Counted from the first letter of the stretch, positions 1 through 9,098 are shown. The stretch: 62,950 nucleotides of DNA from Campylobacter sp. (GCA_017934385.1 JAGBJQ010000096.1:1-62950), one strand, 5' to 3'. The notes: generated by a model not told the origin, from the letters alone. Numbers and translations are program-made.

Positions 1-110
1 AGCGTCTCCTAAAAAGCGCACCCTCCCCCTTACAGAGAATTTCACGGCGCAGGTTAAATTCAAAAAATAATTCAATGCTAAATTTAGGTTGAATTTTGCT
101 TTAAATTTTA

Positions 111-226
111 CTGGATTGCTTCGCTCGTTACACTCGCTCGCAATGACAGCAAATTTAGCGCAAGGAATTTTAAATTCGTAGATTGCCACGAATTTTGCTA
201 ACGCAAAATTCTCGCAATGACAAATT
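111..226. repeat. Dispersed GGATTGC...GCAATGAC repeat, two units
   Basis: Two tandem units lie at 113-147 and 178-221. Each begins GGATTGC or AGATTGC and ends GCAATGAC, so the ends are near-inverted (ATTGC/GCAAT). The second unit has an inner palindrome, GAATTTTGC / GCAAAATTC. The connecting stretch (about 148-177) recurs almost unchanged near 28684-28713, so the repeated module is larger than a single unit. The rest of 1-295 holds no gene I can support, and the upstream partners expected for the iron operon are not in the window. Confidence 0.8.
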
Positions 227-295
227 AGACAAAATTTAAATTTTAAATTTGCATTTATTCAAACAGCTCTAAAATTTCACATTTAGGTTGCAGTT

Positions 296-1678
296 TTGTC
301 GATATTTTTTTACCATTTTGTTTTGGCATTTTTGCCACTATTTATCGTCGCCGCGCACTTTGGCAAAAAAGATTTTGCATTTGCCTTTTTTGGAGCGTGG
401 CTAGGAGGGGCCTGTTTTAGCGCGCTAAATCATAGTCTAATCGCGCAAGAGGGCAAAATTTTCTTTGATATTTTGGCTTTGATTGCGCTATTTTTACTGC
501 CGTTTTGCGCTAAATTTTGCCTTTCGAAAATAGCCAAATTTTGCATTTTTGCCCTTGGCGTTTGCGCCTGTTTTGAGTATTTTTTAATCAGCGCAAATTT
601 TAAAATTTTTAGCACCGAACTCCTTGATAGCGGGGCGATTCTCAATCTTTTTATGGTAATTTTGGCTCTTTCGTGCCTAGCTTTATTTTACCTGCTTTAT
701 AGCGAAATTTTAAAAAATCGTGCGCGCGCAAATTTTGTCGCCCTTGCCCTAACCTGCGCCCTCTTATTCATCGCTAAGCTCGGATTTGTGGGGCTAGGGA
801 TTAGGCAGGGCGGATACTTCGCAAATTACGCATCGCTAAAATTTATAAATTCGAGCGAATTTCTAAGCATAATCGCCAAAATCATCTACCACAACAACCA
901 GCATTTAATATTGATTTTGTGCGCAATCGCCCTATTTATGGGGATTTTCTACCTAAATTTAGCCCCCAAAAAACTAGCGCGAGATGAAAATATCATCGCT
1001 TGGCGCATAAACAAAAGCGCAAGGTTTAAAATTTGGCGCAATTTCCTCTGCACACTCGCACTTTGTGCCCTATTTTGCGCTATTAGCCTCTATTATTTGC
1101 TAGTAGCTTCTCGCCCGCCTACGATTGATACGCCTACGCTCGTAGAGCCCGTAAATGGCGAGTTTGTCTTTGACGCTAGGGCCTTGCAAGATGGGCGCCT
1201 TCACAGATACGCCTATATCAGCGACGACGGGCATAAAATCCGCTTTTTTTTGCTAAATAAATTTAGCACTCATCTCTCGCCGGTTGCGGTGTTTGACGCG
1301 TGCTCGATTTGCGGAGATATGGGCTATGTCAAAAAAAAGGGCGAGCTAATCTGCATAGCGTGCAATGTGCGAATTTTCTTGCCAAGTGTGGGTAAAATGG
1401 GCGGCTGCAACCCAATCCCTATGAAATTTGACTTTGACGGCGAGCGCGTGAAAATCGCGCTTAGCGAAATTTTAAGCGGGGCAAGCTATTTTAGCGAAAT
1501 CGTCGAAAAACAGGTCATCGACCCTGTCTCGCGCGCACAAATTTCGAATTCATCGAAATTTAGCTATTTGTATTATGGCAGGATTTATTTTTTCGAAAAT
1601 GAAAAAAACGAAGAAATTTTCACTCAAAATCCGCAAAATTTCGTCGATGAAAACGGCACATTAAAGGAGCTTAAATAA
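296..1678 (+). CDS. Membrane protein with DUF2318 cysteine domain, iron uptake operon
   Basis: 460 residues. The N-terminal 270 residues are strongly hydrophobic, with roughly seven to eight membrane segments. A soluble C-terminal domain follows, carrying C336-x2-C339, C353-x2-C356 and C371, the pattern of the DUF2318 putative Fe-S or metal domain. It resembles C. jejuni Cj1660, part of the P19/FTR1 iron system. The TTG start at 296 is forced: an in-frame TAG lies four codons upstream and no other start codon lies between. The stop overlaps the next ATG by one base, and an AAAGGAG precedes that ATG. P19 and the FTR1 permease, which normally sit just upstream, are absent from the 295 bases before this gene. 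The exact biochemical role is not known to me. Confidence 0.8.
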   Translation: MSIFFYHFVLAFLPLFIVAAHFGKKDFAFAFFGAWLGGACFSALNHSLIAQEGKIFFDILALIALFLLPFCAKFCLSKIAKFCIFALGVCACFEYFLISANFKIFSTELLDSGAILNLFMVILALSCLALFYLLYSEILKNRARANFVALALTCALLFIAKLGFVGLGIRQGGYFANYASLKFINSSEFLSIIAKIIYHNNQHLILILCAIALFMGIFYLNLAPKKLARDENIIAWRINKSARFKIWRNFLCTLALCALFCAISLYYLLVASRPPTIDTPTLVEPVNGEFVFDARALQDGRLHRYAYISDDGHKIRFFLLNKFSTHLSPVAVFDACSICGDMGYVKKKGELICIACNVRIFLPSVGKMGGCNPIPMKFDFDGERVKIALSEILSGASYFSEIVEKQVIDPVSRAQISNSSKFSYLYYGRIYFFENEKNEEIFTQNPQNFVDENGTLKELK

Positions 1679-2922
1679 TGTTTTTTAGAATTTTAAAAGC
1701 TTCGATTTTTGGGGCTAAGGAGTCGAAATTTTTAGCGTTTTTGACGATTTTTTTATCTGTTGGCTTAATCGCTTGCATGCTAAATATCACTCTTAAAATC
1801 GGCGACAAACTAGCAAGTGAGCTTGGAAGATATGGCGCAAATATCGTGGTTTTACCAAGATCTGCTAACCTAAATATCGAAATTGCAGGGCGCGATTTTT
1901 CGCCACTTGCAAACGATGATTTTTTGGCTGAAAGCGATTTGGTGAAAATCAAAGAGATTTTTTGGCGCAACAATATCACAAGCTACGCGCCGTTTTTATC
2001 CGAGCAAATCGATGAATTCGAGGTCGTTGGGACATACTTCGACAGACCCGCAGGAGTGAGTGATGAGCCTGATTTTAGGGTCGGGGTAAGGCACCTTTAT
2101 CCATTTTGGCGCGTTAGTGGCGAGTGGGCAAAGGACGGCGCAAATGATGAAGTCCTCGCAGGCGAAAAGCTGGGTTTAAAAATCGGCGATGAGATTGATC
2201 TAGGCATTTATACTGTGCGTGTGGTGGGGATTTTGCACGATGCAGAGGAATACAGCGGTAAAATCATCGCGAATTTGGGCTTTGTGCAAAAGCTCACTCA
2301 CCGCGAGGGTCAAATCGCCAAAGCAGAAGTATCCGCAATGACAATCCCAGAAGATGATTTATCGGTAAAAGCTAGGCGCAATTTAGACAGCCTAGACGCC
2401 GTCGAGCACGATACTTGGTATTGCTCAGCCTATGTTAGCTCCATAGCATACCAAATCGCCGAGGATTTCCCAAACGCAAGCGCCAAAGCAGTCCTTAGCG
2501 TGAGCGAAGCCCAGAGCGGAATCACCAAAAAAATCCAAGGCCTAATGGGCGTGGTGAGTATCCTCTCGCTCATCATTTCTAGCATTTGCATTGCAAGTTT
2601 GCTTAGCAACGAAACCTTCAAGCGCAAAAAGGAAATCGGGCTTTTAAAGGCGCTTGGGGCAAGCGGTTTGGCTATATATTTGCAATTCATCGCCGAAACC
2701 CTCGTCGTGTGCCTTTTCGCTTCGATTTTAGGAGCGCTTGTGGGATACTTAGCAAGCCAAATTATCGCTCAGCAAATCTTTGGCTCATTTTTGGGCTTTG
2801 CTCTGCTAGTTTTGCCACTAAGCATTGCATTTGGGTTTGTAATCTGTCTAATCGGCTCGATTTTGCCACTTCGTAGCGCGCTAAAACTGCCACCAGCGGA
2901 GGTTTTATATGGTAGAAAATAA
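1678..2922 (+). CDS. FtsX/MacB-type ABC permease, iron operon (first of two)
   Basis: 414 residues. The architecture is MacB-like: a membrane helix near residues 18-38, a periplasmic domain to about 285, then three C-terminal helices. The stretch near residue 325 ending KKEIGLLKALGA is the FtsX-family cytoplasmic loop that contacts the ATPase. It corresponds to Cj1661 of the C. jejuni P19 locus. It starts one base inside the preceding stop and overlaps the next gene by 14 bases, so translation is probably coupled. MacB-type permeases usually drive periplasmic work rather than import across the inner membrane; a role in iron handling is inferred from context. Confidence 0.85.
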   Translation: MFFRILKASIFGAKESKFLAFLTIFLSVGLIACMLNITLKIGDKLASELGRYGANIVVLPRSANLNIEIAGRDFSPLANDDFLAESDLVKIKEIFWRNNITSYAPFLSEQIDEFEVVGTYFDRPAGVSDEPDFRVGVRHLYPFWRVSGEWAKDGANDEVLAGEKLGLKIGDEIDLGIYTVRVVGILHDAEEYSGKIIANLGFVQKLTHREGQIAKAEVSAMTIPEDDLSVKARRNLDSLDAVEHDTWYCSAYVSSIAYQIAEDFPNASAKAVLSVSEAQSGITKKIQGLMGVVSILSLIISSICIASLLSNETFKRKKEIGLLKALGASGLAIYLQFIAETLVVCLFASILGALVGYLASQIIAQQIFGSFLGFALLVLPLSIAFGFVICLIGSILPLRSALKLPPAEVLYGRK

Positions 2923-4045
2923 TAAATTTTATCGCACGATAGTCTTAAAAAGCATTTTTGCCAACTCTTTGCGCTCGTTTGTGATTTTTGTCGCAATCGC
3001 CCTTGGCTCGGCAGTTTGCGCGGCGTTTGTGAATATCTGGGCAGATATCGACAAAAAAGTCGCAGGAGAATTAAACTCTTATGGGGCGAATTTGATAATC
3101 TCGCCAACCCTAGCGCAAAATTTTCGCATTAGCCAAGATGAGCTAAGGGCAAAATTTGAAAAAATTCCAAATCTCAAAGCGCACAATAGCTATTTATTTA
3201 AAAGTGCGAATTTAGGGGTAAATTCGGCTGTTGTAATGGGCGTGGAATTTTCAAATTTAGCAAAAACAATGCCATATTTGGGGCTCAAAGAGGGCGAGCT
3301 AATCAGAGTGGATTTCGACGATAAAAACGCCCTAATCGGCGAGGATTTAGCCAAAATTTTAGGCGTGAAGCTAGGCGATGAAATCGGCATTTCTCCGCAC
3401 AACGCAAATGCAAATTTCACTCACAAAGTCCGCATAAAGGGCATTGTTTTTGACGGCGGCAAGGAAGATAGCTTGCTTTTAATCTCACTAAATTTGGCGC
3501 AAAATATCTTTAATGCCAAAGGCGAAATCAACTACGCCGAAGCGATTGTAGATAGCGATTTTAAGGGTCTTAGCGAAATTTCACAAAATTTGAGCGATGA
3601 GAAAATGAGCTTTAATGTCGTGGGCAAAGTATCCAAAACACAAGGCATAATCCTAGATAAAATCAAGCTTTTAATGCTACTAAGCGGTTTTACGATTTTA
3701 GCCATAACCTCGATTTGCATAAATACAAGCCTTAGCCAGGTCCTACTCTCTCGCATTAAAGAATTCGCCCTGCTTCGCGCAATCGGCGCAAACAGGGCCA
3801 ATATCTTTCACATAATTTTGGGCGAAATTTTGCTTTTGTGCGTTAGCGGGGCAGTATTTGGCGCGATAATCGGGTATTTTTTAGCCATAATTTTAGGTCA
3901 AATTTTATTTTCTAGCGGAGTGGATTTTAGATTTATAGGGCTTGTAATGGCGGTGATTTTATCGCTGATTTTCGCGCTTAGTGCGAGTTATTATCCCATA
4001 AAACGGGCGCTAAATCCAAATTTGGCAAATTTATTAAAGGAATAA
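2909..4045 (+). CDS. FtsX/MacB-type ABC permease, iron operon (second of two)
   Basis: 378 residues with the same layout as its upstream neighbour: one N-terminal helix (about 15-37), a periplasmic domain, and three C-terminal helices. The ATPase-contact loop reads IKEFALLRAIGA. It corresponds to Cj1662. The two permeases are paralogous and probably form a heterodimer served by the ATPase that follows. A GGAGG at 2898-2902 supports the ATG at 2909. The stop is one base before the ATPase start. Confidence 0.85.
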   Translation: MVENNKFYRTIVLKSIFANSLRSFVIFVAIALGSAVCAAFVNIWADIDKKVAGELNSYGANLIISPTLAQNFRISQDELRAKFEKIPNLKAHNSYLFKSANLGVNSAVVMGVEFSNLAKTMPYLGLKEGELIRVDFDDKNALIGEDLAKILGVKLGDEIGISPHNANANFTHKVRIKGIVFDGGKEDSLLLISLNLAQNIFNAKGEINYAEAIVDSDFKGLSEISQNLSDEKMSFNVVGKVSKTQGIILDKIKLLMLLSGFTILAITSICINTSLSQVLLSRIKEFALLRAIGANRANIFHIILGEILLLCVSGAVFGAIIGYFLAIILGQILFSSGVDFRFIGLVMAVILSLIFALSASYYPIKRALNPNLANLLKE

Positions 4046-4046
4046 T

Positions 4047-4715
4047 ATGGAAATTTTAAAATTTAATGGTATTTGTAAATATTTCGGCGATGTAAAGGCG
4101 CTCGATGACATTAGCTTTGGCGTGAAAAAGGGCGAGTGGGTGAGCATAATGGGGCCAAGCGGGAGTGGCAAAAGCACGCTTGTAAATATCCTATCCCTAA
4201 TGGATAGCCCCACAAAGGGCGAGTATTTGCTAGGCGGAGAGGATGCTAGCTCGCTAAATGAAGCGCAAATTTTAGAATTTCGTCGCAAAAAAATCGGCCT
4301 AGTTTTTCAGCAATTCCACCTCATACCATACCTAAACGCCATTGAAAATGTCATGCTAAATCAATACTACCACTCCTGCGTCGATGAGAAAAGCGCAAAA
4401 ATGGCGCTCGAAAGGGTCGGCCTAGCGCACAGACTGGCGCATAAACCAAGCCAGCTAAGTGGTGGCGAACAGCAGCGGCTTTGTATCGCGCGCGCCCTAA
4501 TCAACGAGCCTGATATCATCATCGCCGATGAGCCTACGGGCAATCTAGACGAGGCGAACGAGGCTGTTATTTTGGAGCTTTTTAAGGGACTGCGCGCCGA
4601 AGGAAAGAGCCTCATACTCGTTACGCACAACGAAGAATTAGGCAAATACGCCGATAAAATCGTGCGTTTAAGGCACGGAAAATTAGATAAAATCGAGGTT
4701 TTAAATGAAATTTAA
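4047..4715 (+). CDS. ABC transporter ATP-binding protein, LolD/MacB class, iron operon
   Basis: 222 residues, typical of stand-alone LolD-type ATPases. Walker A is GPSGSGKST (about residues 32-40), the signature is LSGGEQQR, and Walker B is IIIADEPTGNLD, followed by a switch histidine in THNEE. It should energise the two FtsX-type permeases encoded just upstream; the C. jejuni counterpart is Cj1663. The last 11 bases overlap the start of the thioredoxin-like lipoprotein gene. Confidence 0.9.
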   Translation: MEILKFNGICKYFGDVKALDDISFGVKKGEWVSIMGPSGSGKSTLVNILSLMDSPTKGEYLLGGEDASSLNEAQILEFRRKKIGLVFQQFHLIPYLNAIENVMLNQYYHSCVDEKSAKMALERVGLAHRLAHKPSQLSGGEQQRLCIARALINEPDIIIADEPTGNLDEANEAVILELFKGLRAEGKSLILVTHNEELGKYADKIVRLRHGKLDKIEVLNEI

Positions 4716-5187
4716 AATTTTAAAATTTGCGTTAGCCCTAGCGTGCGCTTTAATGCTTGGTGCATGCGATGGCGAAAAACGCCATTTAGCCCTAAATGGC
4801 GAGAGTATCGCGACGAAATTTGACCCTAAAACCCGCTCTTTTAGCGTGAGCGGAAACGACAAACCTGTGATTTTGTTTTTTTTCACGGCTTCGTGCGGGG
4901 CATGTGGGGCGCAAACCCCTATCCTAAATGAAATTCACGCCTCGCAAAAAGCCCTTGTAATCGGCGTTTTAGGCGGTGGTGGCGAGCTAGAAATGGATCT
5001 TAAAACCGCGCGCGAAAAAGGGGTAAAATTCCCTACACTTAGCGCGCCAGCCTCTGTGAAATACCTATCAAATGTCGCTGGTGGGATATTTGGCACGCCA
5101 ACCTCGCTGATATATGACAAAAACGGCAAAATGGTAAAAAAACTAATCGGTCTGTATCCAAAAAGTGCGTTTGAAAATGAAATTTAA
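4705..5187 (+). CDS. TlpA-like thioredoxin-fold lipoprotein, iron operon
   Basis: 160 residues. A lipoprotein signal ends in the lipobox LGAC, giving a lipid-modified Cys21. The thioredoxin-like domain has the redox motif CGAC in FFFTASCGACGAQTP, and the conserved cis-proline region reads FGTPTS. It resembles Cj1664/Cj1665 of C. jejuni, where two such proteins follow the ATPase; only one is present here. Likely role: periplasmic thiol/disulfide or redox chemistry supporting the cysteine-rich DUF2318 protein. This is inferred from the operon. Confidence 0.85.
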   Translation: MKFKILKFALALACALMLGACDGEKRHLALNGESIATKFDPKTRSFSVSGNDKPVILFFFTASCGACGAQTPILNEIHASQKALVIGVLGGGGELEMDLKTAREKGVKFPTLSAPASVKYLSNVAGGIFGTPTSLIYDKNGKMVKKLIGLYPKSAFENEI

Positions 5188-5262
5188 AAATTTAGCCTAA
5201 ATTCAGTAATTATTTAAATTTTTCCACTAGAATTGGTAACTTTTTTATTTGAGGATAAGAAA

Positions 5263-5949
5263 ATGACAAACCGCATACTAATCGCGATTTTCGCCCTATT
5301 TAGCGCACTTTGCGCCGAGCCGTATAGCGCGTATTCAAACGACGCTATAATGAAAAAAAATCCTAATGGTGGTGCCAACCTCGACATCGCCAAACTCTAC
5401 GAATACTCCGACGCGCTGTGCAAACACGCCTGCGAGTATCCGCTGAAATTTGACAGCGAGGACGAAGCCGAGCAAGGATACAACGACTCCATGCTCATGG
5501 CGAGCGTTTTTGAATACATAAACAAAGAGATCATCACCGATAAAATCGACGCCAAAGACCGCACGCAATTTGATATGAAATTCGCCCAAATTTATGTATC
5601 CCAACACAATTTTGATGTGCTAGGTGCGAAGGAAAAAGCCGACGCGATTTATGAGAGAATACTAGCGCGCGATAGCCAAAACGCTGAGGTTTTAACGACT
5701 TATGGCGAGTTTTTGCTAAATTCCACTCGCACAGACAAGGCAAAAGAAATTTTATCTCGCGCCACAACTCTTGGCGCAAAACGCCCGTATTTGGCACTTG
5801 CGGCAATCGAGCTAATGAATCAAAACAACGCCAAAGGGATTGAGTATTTGGAGATTTACTGCGCCGAGTTTAAAGACGACGAAAAGGCCAAAACCACGCT
5901 CGAAGGGCTAAAATCAGGCGATATCATAATCGAAAAAATTGAGCGATAA
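5263..5949 (+). CDS. Exported tetratricopeptide-repeat protein
   Basis: 228 residues from the ATG at 5263. I prefer this start to a TTG at 5233 because it has a GAGGA Shine-Dalgarno about eight bases upstream and begins directly with a signal peptide (cleavage probably after ALCA). The mature part is helical. About residues 130-205 contain TPR-like pairs (AEVLTTYGEFLLNSTRTDKA, then PYLALAAIELMNQ). No enzymatic motif is visible. It lies 75 bases after the iron operon and may have its own promoter. Function unknown; TPR proteins usually act as protein-protein scaffolds. Confidence 0.7.
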   Translation: MTNRILIAIFALFSALCAEPYSAYSNDAIMKKNPNGGANLDIAKLYEYSDALCKHACEYPLKFDSEDEAEQGYNDSMLMASVFEYINKEIITDKIDAKDRTQFDMKFAQIYVSQHNFDVLGAKEKADAIYERILARDSQNAEVLTTYGEFLLNSTRTDKAKEILSRATTLGAKRPYLALAAIELMNQNNAKGIEYLEIYCAEFKDDEKAKTTLEGLKSGDIIIEKIER

Positions 5950-6034
5950 TTTTGGGCTAAATTTGCGAAATTTGGCGAATTTTAAAATTTCTCAAATTTG
6001 CAAATTTTAGCCAAATTTAGCCAAATTTCACGCG

Positions 6035-7186
6035 CTAAATTTTAGAATTTATCGCGCGAGCCACGCAAAGAGCGCTAGCAAAGGCAAAATGCAGATTATA
6101 TCCTCCAAGCATTCCAGATGCATCTATGCACTCGCCCGCAAAATACAGCCTGGGGATTTTTTTGCTTTCACAATCTGCGCCTAGCTCGTCCGTGCAAACG
6201 CCACCCGCGCTAATTTCGGCCTTTTCGAAGCCAAAAGTGCCAGCAGGCGCGAACTCGTAAGAGAAAATTCGCGCGATTTTTTCCAACTCACTTTCGCTAT
6301 ATTTTGAGAAAATTTTATCCTGCAAATTTTGCGAGCGCAAAAACTCCAAAACAAAGCGTTTTGGTAAAAACGGCAAACTCGAAAGCTGTTTTTTCCCGCC
6401 ATTTAGGGCCTTTTCTAGGCTTTGCATATTGTGATTTGGGGCGAAATTTAGAGTAATTTTGCCACTTCTCCAAAACAGCGACGCATTTAAAATCGCAGGC
6501 CCACTAATGCCTCTGTGCGTAAATAACGCCTCGCCTGTGATCTCGCGCCCTGCGAGCTTTGCGCGCACGCCTAGGCTCACGCCGCTTAGATTTTTGAACC
6601 AAAACTCGCTCTTTTGCACGCAAAGCCCCACAAGGGCTGGTCGAAATTTCTCGCACTTTATGCCAAAACTCACCGCAAAGCTTAGCGCGCTATCACTTGC
6701 ACCAAGCGCCCTAAAACTAGGCCCGCCAGTGGCGATTATGAGATTTTTGGCGCAAAATTTCTCGCCTTTGTCGCTAAGCACATTAAAAATTTCACCACTC
6801 TTTGAAATTTCGCAAATTTCGCAATTTGTGCGAATTTCGCAGGTTTTTTGCGCCATAGATAGTAGTTTTTGTAATACTGCGCGCGAGTGGTTTTTGCAAA
6901 AATACTGAGCGTTTTTTTCTAGCGAAAATTCCAAAGGCGCAAACACGCTCAAAAGCTCATCTACGCTTAGCCGGCGCAGTATTTGCGAGATAAAATTTTC
7001 ATCTCCTAAATAATTTTTCGCGCTTATATTTGCATTTGTGATATTGCATCGCCCACCACCGCTGGCTAAGATTTTGCGCCCTGCTAAGGCGTTTTTCTCC
7101 ACAATCAAAACGCTTTTTGCGCGTAAATTTATCGCGCTAAAAAGCCCAGCCGCACCCGCGCCCACAATAATCGCATCGTAAATCAA
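6035..7186 (-). CDS. HI0933/BaiN-family FAD-dependent oxidoreductase
   Basis: 383 residues. The N-terminal Rossmann motif is GAGAAG (about 9-14), followed by the family hallmark GGGRCN ITN near residue 43. A C-terminal FAD-contact segment reads YFAGECIDASGMLGGYN. This is the HI0933 (YhiN/BaiN) flavoprotein family, whose substrate in Campylobacter is not established. Start is TTG at 7186 with AGGAGA a few bases upstream. It is convergent with the TPR gene. The 85-base gap is an AT-rich run of AAATTT motifs with imperfect inverted symmetry that may end both transcripts. Confidence 0.85.
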   Translation of the reverse strand: MIYDAIIVGAGAAGLFSAINLRAKSVLIVEKNALAGRKILASGGGRCNITNANISAKNYLGDENFISQILRRLSVDELLSVFAPLEFSLEKNAQYFCKNHSRAVLQKLLSMAQKTCEIRTNCEICEISKSGEIFNVLSDKGEKFCAKNLIIATGGPSFRALGASDSALSFAVSFGIKCEKFRPALVGLCVQKSEFWFKNLSGVSLGVRAKLAGREITGEALFTHRGISGPAILNASLFWRSGKITLNFAPNHNMQSLEKALNGGKKQLSSLPFLPKRFVLEFLRSQNLQDKIFSKYSESELEKIARIFSYEFAPAGTFGFEKAEISAGGVCTDELGADCESKKIPRLYFAGECIDASGMLGGYNLHFAFASALCVARAINSKI

Positions 7187-7309
7187 AATTTCTCCTATTT
7201 TTGGCGCATTTTACTAAAATTTGCAAAATTGGGCAATAAATTTGGAGAATTTGTCTAATCAAAATTTCAAAATTTCGCTAATATAAACCAAAAATTTCAA
7301 AGGGAAAAA

Positions 7310-8413
7310 ATGATTTTAAAATCGATTTTTTGGTTTTTTGCTACGGTTTTGTTTTTGGGCGCGCTCGTGCTTTGCTTCGTGAAATTTCACCCTGTTTTTG
7401 GCGGAGTGCCAGATGAGATTTCTATGGCGAAAATCCGCGCCAGCAAGGCTTACAATGGCAAAACTTTCGAAAACGCCCAGCCTACGGTGCTAGCGACCAG
7501 CGATGAAATGCCAAGCATGCTAAGCTGGCTTTATGATATGATTTTTACCCCCGAGGGCAAAAACCCCTCCCGCGCGCTTCCTAGCGTGAAATTCGAACCT
7601 AGCGCCCTCAAAAACGGCGATTTTGTCTGGTTTGGGCATTCGAGTGTGCTATTTCGCATAAATGATTTAAATATCATCACCGACCCTGTATTTTACCGCG
7701 CCTCGCCCATTTTCGTGGGTGGTGCGCCATTTGCGTATGAGATAACGCCTAGGATTTCGGACCTGCCAGAGGGGCTATGCGTGGTAATCAGCCACGATCA
7801 CTACGATCACCTTGATATGCGCGCTATCAGAGAGATTGACGCCAAAGCAGAGCGCTATATCGTGCCTCTTGGCGTGCGCGCCCACCTGCTTCGCTGGGGC
7901 GTGCAGGACGAGAAAATCACGGAGCTAGATTTAGAAGAGAGCGCAAGCGTAAATGGCGTGAGTTTCACGCTCGAACGCGCTAGGCATTTTAGCGGTAGAT
8001 TTCACAGAAATACCACGCTGTGGGGCTCGTATGCGATTATCGCTGATGAGGCTAGGATTTTTTACGGGGGCGATAGCGGAGATGGCGAGCATTTCGCACA
8101 AATCGCGCAAAAATACGGACACTTTGATATCGCCATGCTAGAAAACGGCGCCTACAACCGCGCCTGGGCGCAGATCCACTCCATGCCAGAGCAAAGCGCG
8201 AAAAACGCCAGCATGCTTGGTGCGCGCGCGATTTTGCCGATACACTGGGCGAAATTTGATTTGGCGTATCACAAATGGAGCGAGCCAATGGAGAGATTAG
8301 TGCGCGCTAGTAAGGAAGCTGGGGCGAAATACACTATCGCAACGCCACTTGTGGGAGAGGTTTTCAACCTCTCAAATTTACCGCAAAACAGATGGTGGGA
8401 AGGTGTGGAATAG
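7310..8413 (+). CDS. Membrane-anchored MBL-fold hydrolase, UlaG/NAPE-PLD-like
   Basis: 367 residues. An N-terminal hydrophobic helix (about 5-25) is followed by a metallo-beta-lactamase domain. The metal motif is SHDHYDHLD near residue 161. A further ligand region is YGGDSGDG, and a late histidine lies in LPIHWAKFDLAYH. The domain opens with VWFGHSSVLF, as in the NAPE-PLD/UlaG branch, whose known members hydrolyse phosphodiester or lactone bonds; the substrate here is unknown. The AAAGGGAAAAA ribosome site supports the ATG. Monocistronic, convergent with the AT-rich gene that follows. Confidence 0.85.
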   Translation: MILKSIFWFFATVLFLGALVLCFVKFHPVFGGVPDEISMAKIRASKAYNGKTFENAQPTVLATSDEMPSMLSWLYDMIFTPEGKNPSRALPSVKFEPSALKNGDFVWFGHSSVLFRINDLNIITDPVFYRASPIFVGGAPFAYEITPRISDLPEGLCVVISHDHYDHLDMRAIREIDAKAERYIVPLGVRAHLLRWGVQDEKITELDLEESASVNGVSFTLERARHFSGRFHRNTTLWGSYAIIADEARIFYGGDSGDGEHFAQIAQKYGHFDIAMLENGAYNRAWAQIHSMPEQSAKNASMLGARAILPIHWAKFDLAYHKWSEPMERLVRASKEAGAKYTIATPLVGEVFNLSNLPQNRWWEGVE

Positions 8414-8489
8414 CTGGGGGTTGGGGTTAGTGCTGATTTTGTTAGCGTTTTTTGCGTATTTTAAAAAGGATAATTCACAGAAATTGTAA
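8403..8489 (+). CDS. Possible 28-residue membrane peptide overlapping the MBL gene end
   Basis: A short reading frame begins with GTG at 8403, inside the last codons of the MBL gene but in another frame, and runs to TAA at 8487-8489. It would encode a 28-residue peptide with one hydrophobic segment (GLGLVLILLAFFAYF) followed by KKDNSQKL, a plausible single-helix membrane peptide with a positive-inside flank. A GGAAGG lies directly upstream but too close for a good ribosome site. It could equally be a chance frame. Confidence 0.25.
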   Translation: MWNSWGLGLVLILLAFFAYFKKDNSQKL

Positions 8490-8503
8490 ATTTGAGTAAA
8501 AAT

Positions 8504-8533
8504 CGTAGGGTAGGCATACTTGCCCACCCTACG
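8504..8533. repeat. GC-rich hairpin, GTAGGGTGGGCA-type palindrome
   Basis: CGTAGGGTAGGCA pairs with TGCCCACCCTACG across a TACT loop, a 13-bp stem with a single G-T pair. It is GC-rich against an AT-rich background and is not followed by a T-run on either strand. It sits between two convergent genes. The form resembles REP-like palindromes common between bacterial genes. Confidence 0.7.
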
Positions 8534-8546
8534 GATACTATGATAC

Positions 8547-9098
8547 TCAACTTTTTAGATATTTACTTATATTTCTCCACTCATTTTTTCGTTTTTCTTT
8601 GTTTCCATTATTAGCACCACTTGAACTATTTATAGCAATAACTATCTTATTGCCTAAAACGATTTCTTGTTTTTTGATAGCTTTTTTAAATTCATTATAT
8701 GTTGTTGTTTTACCATTTAGCACGATTACATCAGCCTTTTTGATTAAATCTTGCAATTCTTTATTATATACTATGCTTTCGCGAATTATTCCGCGATCAC
8801 TTGAATTTGTCGTATTTTCACAACTTTCTATAATATCTGAAATGCCAATATTGAAATTCTCTAATTTTGCAATAATATCTTTTTTTATACTATCTTTTTT
8901 TTGAGAATTTTTTATATATTCATCTCTTTTAGAAGTAAAAAAACCATTTTTCAAACACATTTCGTCAATCAATTCCCAAAATTTATTTTTTTTATCCATA
9001 TAATAAAAACCGCAATCCATTGAAGTTTTTCCAACGCAAGTTCCTAAAAACAACACTTTTCCAAAAATAGGTTCAAAGCCCTTTAATATAATTGTCAT
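8547..9098 (-). CDS. Uracil-DNA-glycosylase-superfamily protein (MUG/hypoxanthine-type)
   Basis: 183 residues. Four UDG-superfamily signatures are visible in order: LFLGTCVGK near residue 16; a GFYYMDKKNKFW segment near 30 (compare the YYGHPQNRFW of deoxyinosine glycosylases); GISDIIESC near 80; and VIVLNGK followed by the second active-site motif SSSGAN near 160. Members excise uracil or hypoxanthine from DNA. No classic GINPG or GQDPY motif is present, so the subfamily and activity are uncertain. The start has GGAGATAAAAAT before ATG. Base composition is much more AT-rich and lysine/asparagine-rich than the neighbours, which suggests acquisition by transfer. Confidence 0.65.
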   Translation of the reverse strand: MTIILKGFEPIFGKVLFLGTCVGKTSMDCGFYYMDKKNKFWELIDEMCLKNGFFTSKRDEYIKNSQKKDSIKKDIIAKLENFNIGISDIIESCENTTNSSDRGIIRESIVYNKELQDLIKKADVIVLNGKTTTYNEFKKAIKKQEIVLGNKIVIAINSSSGANNGNKEKRKNEWRNISKYLKS

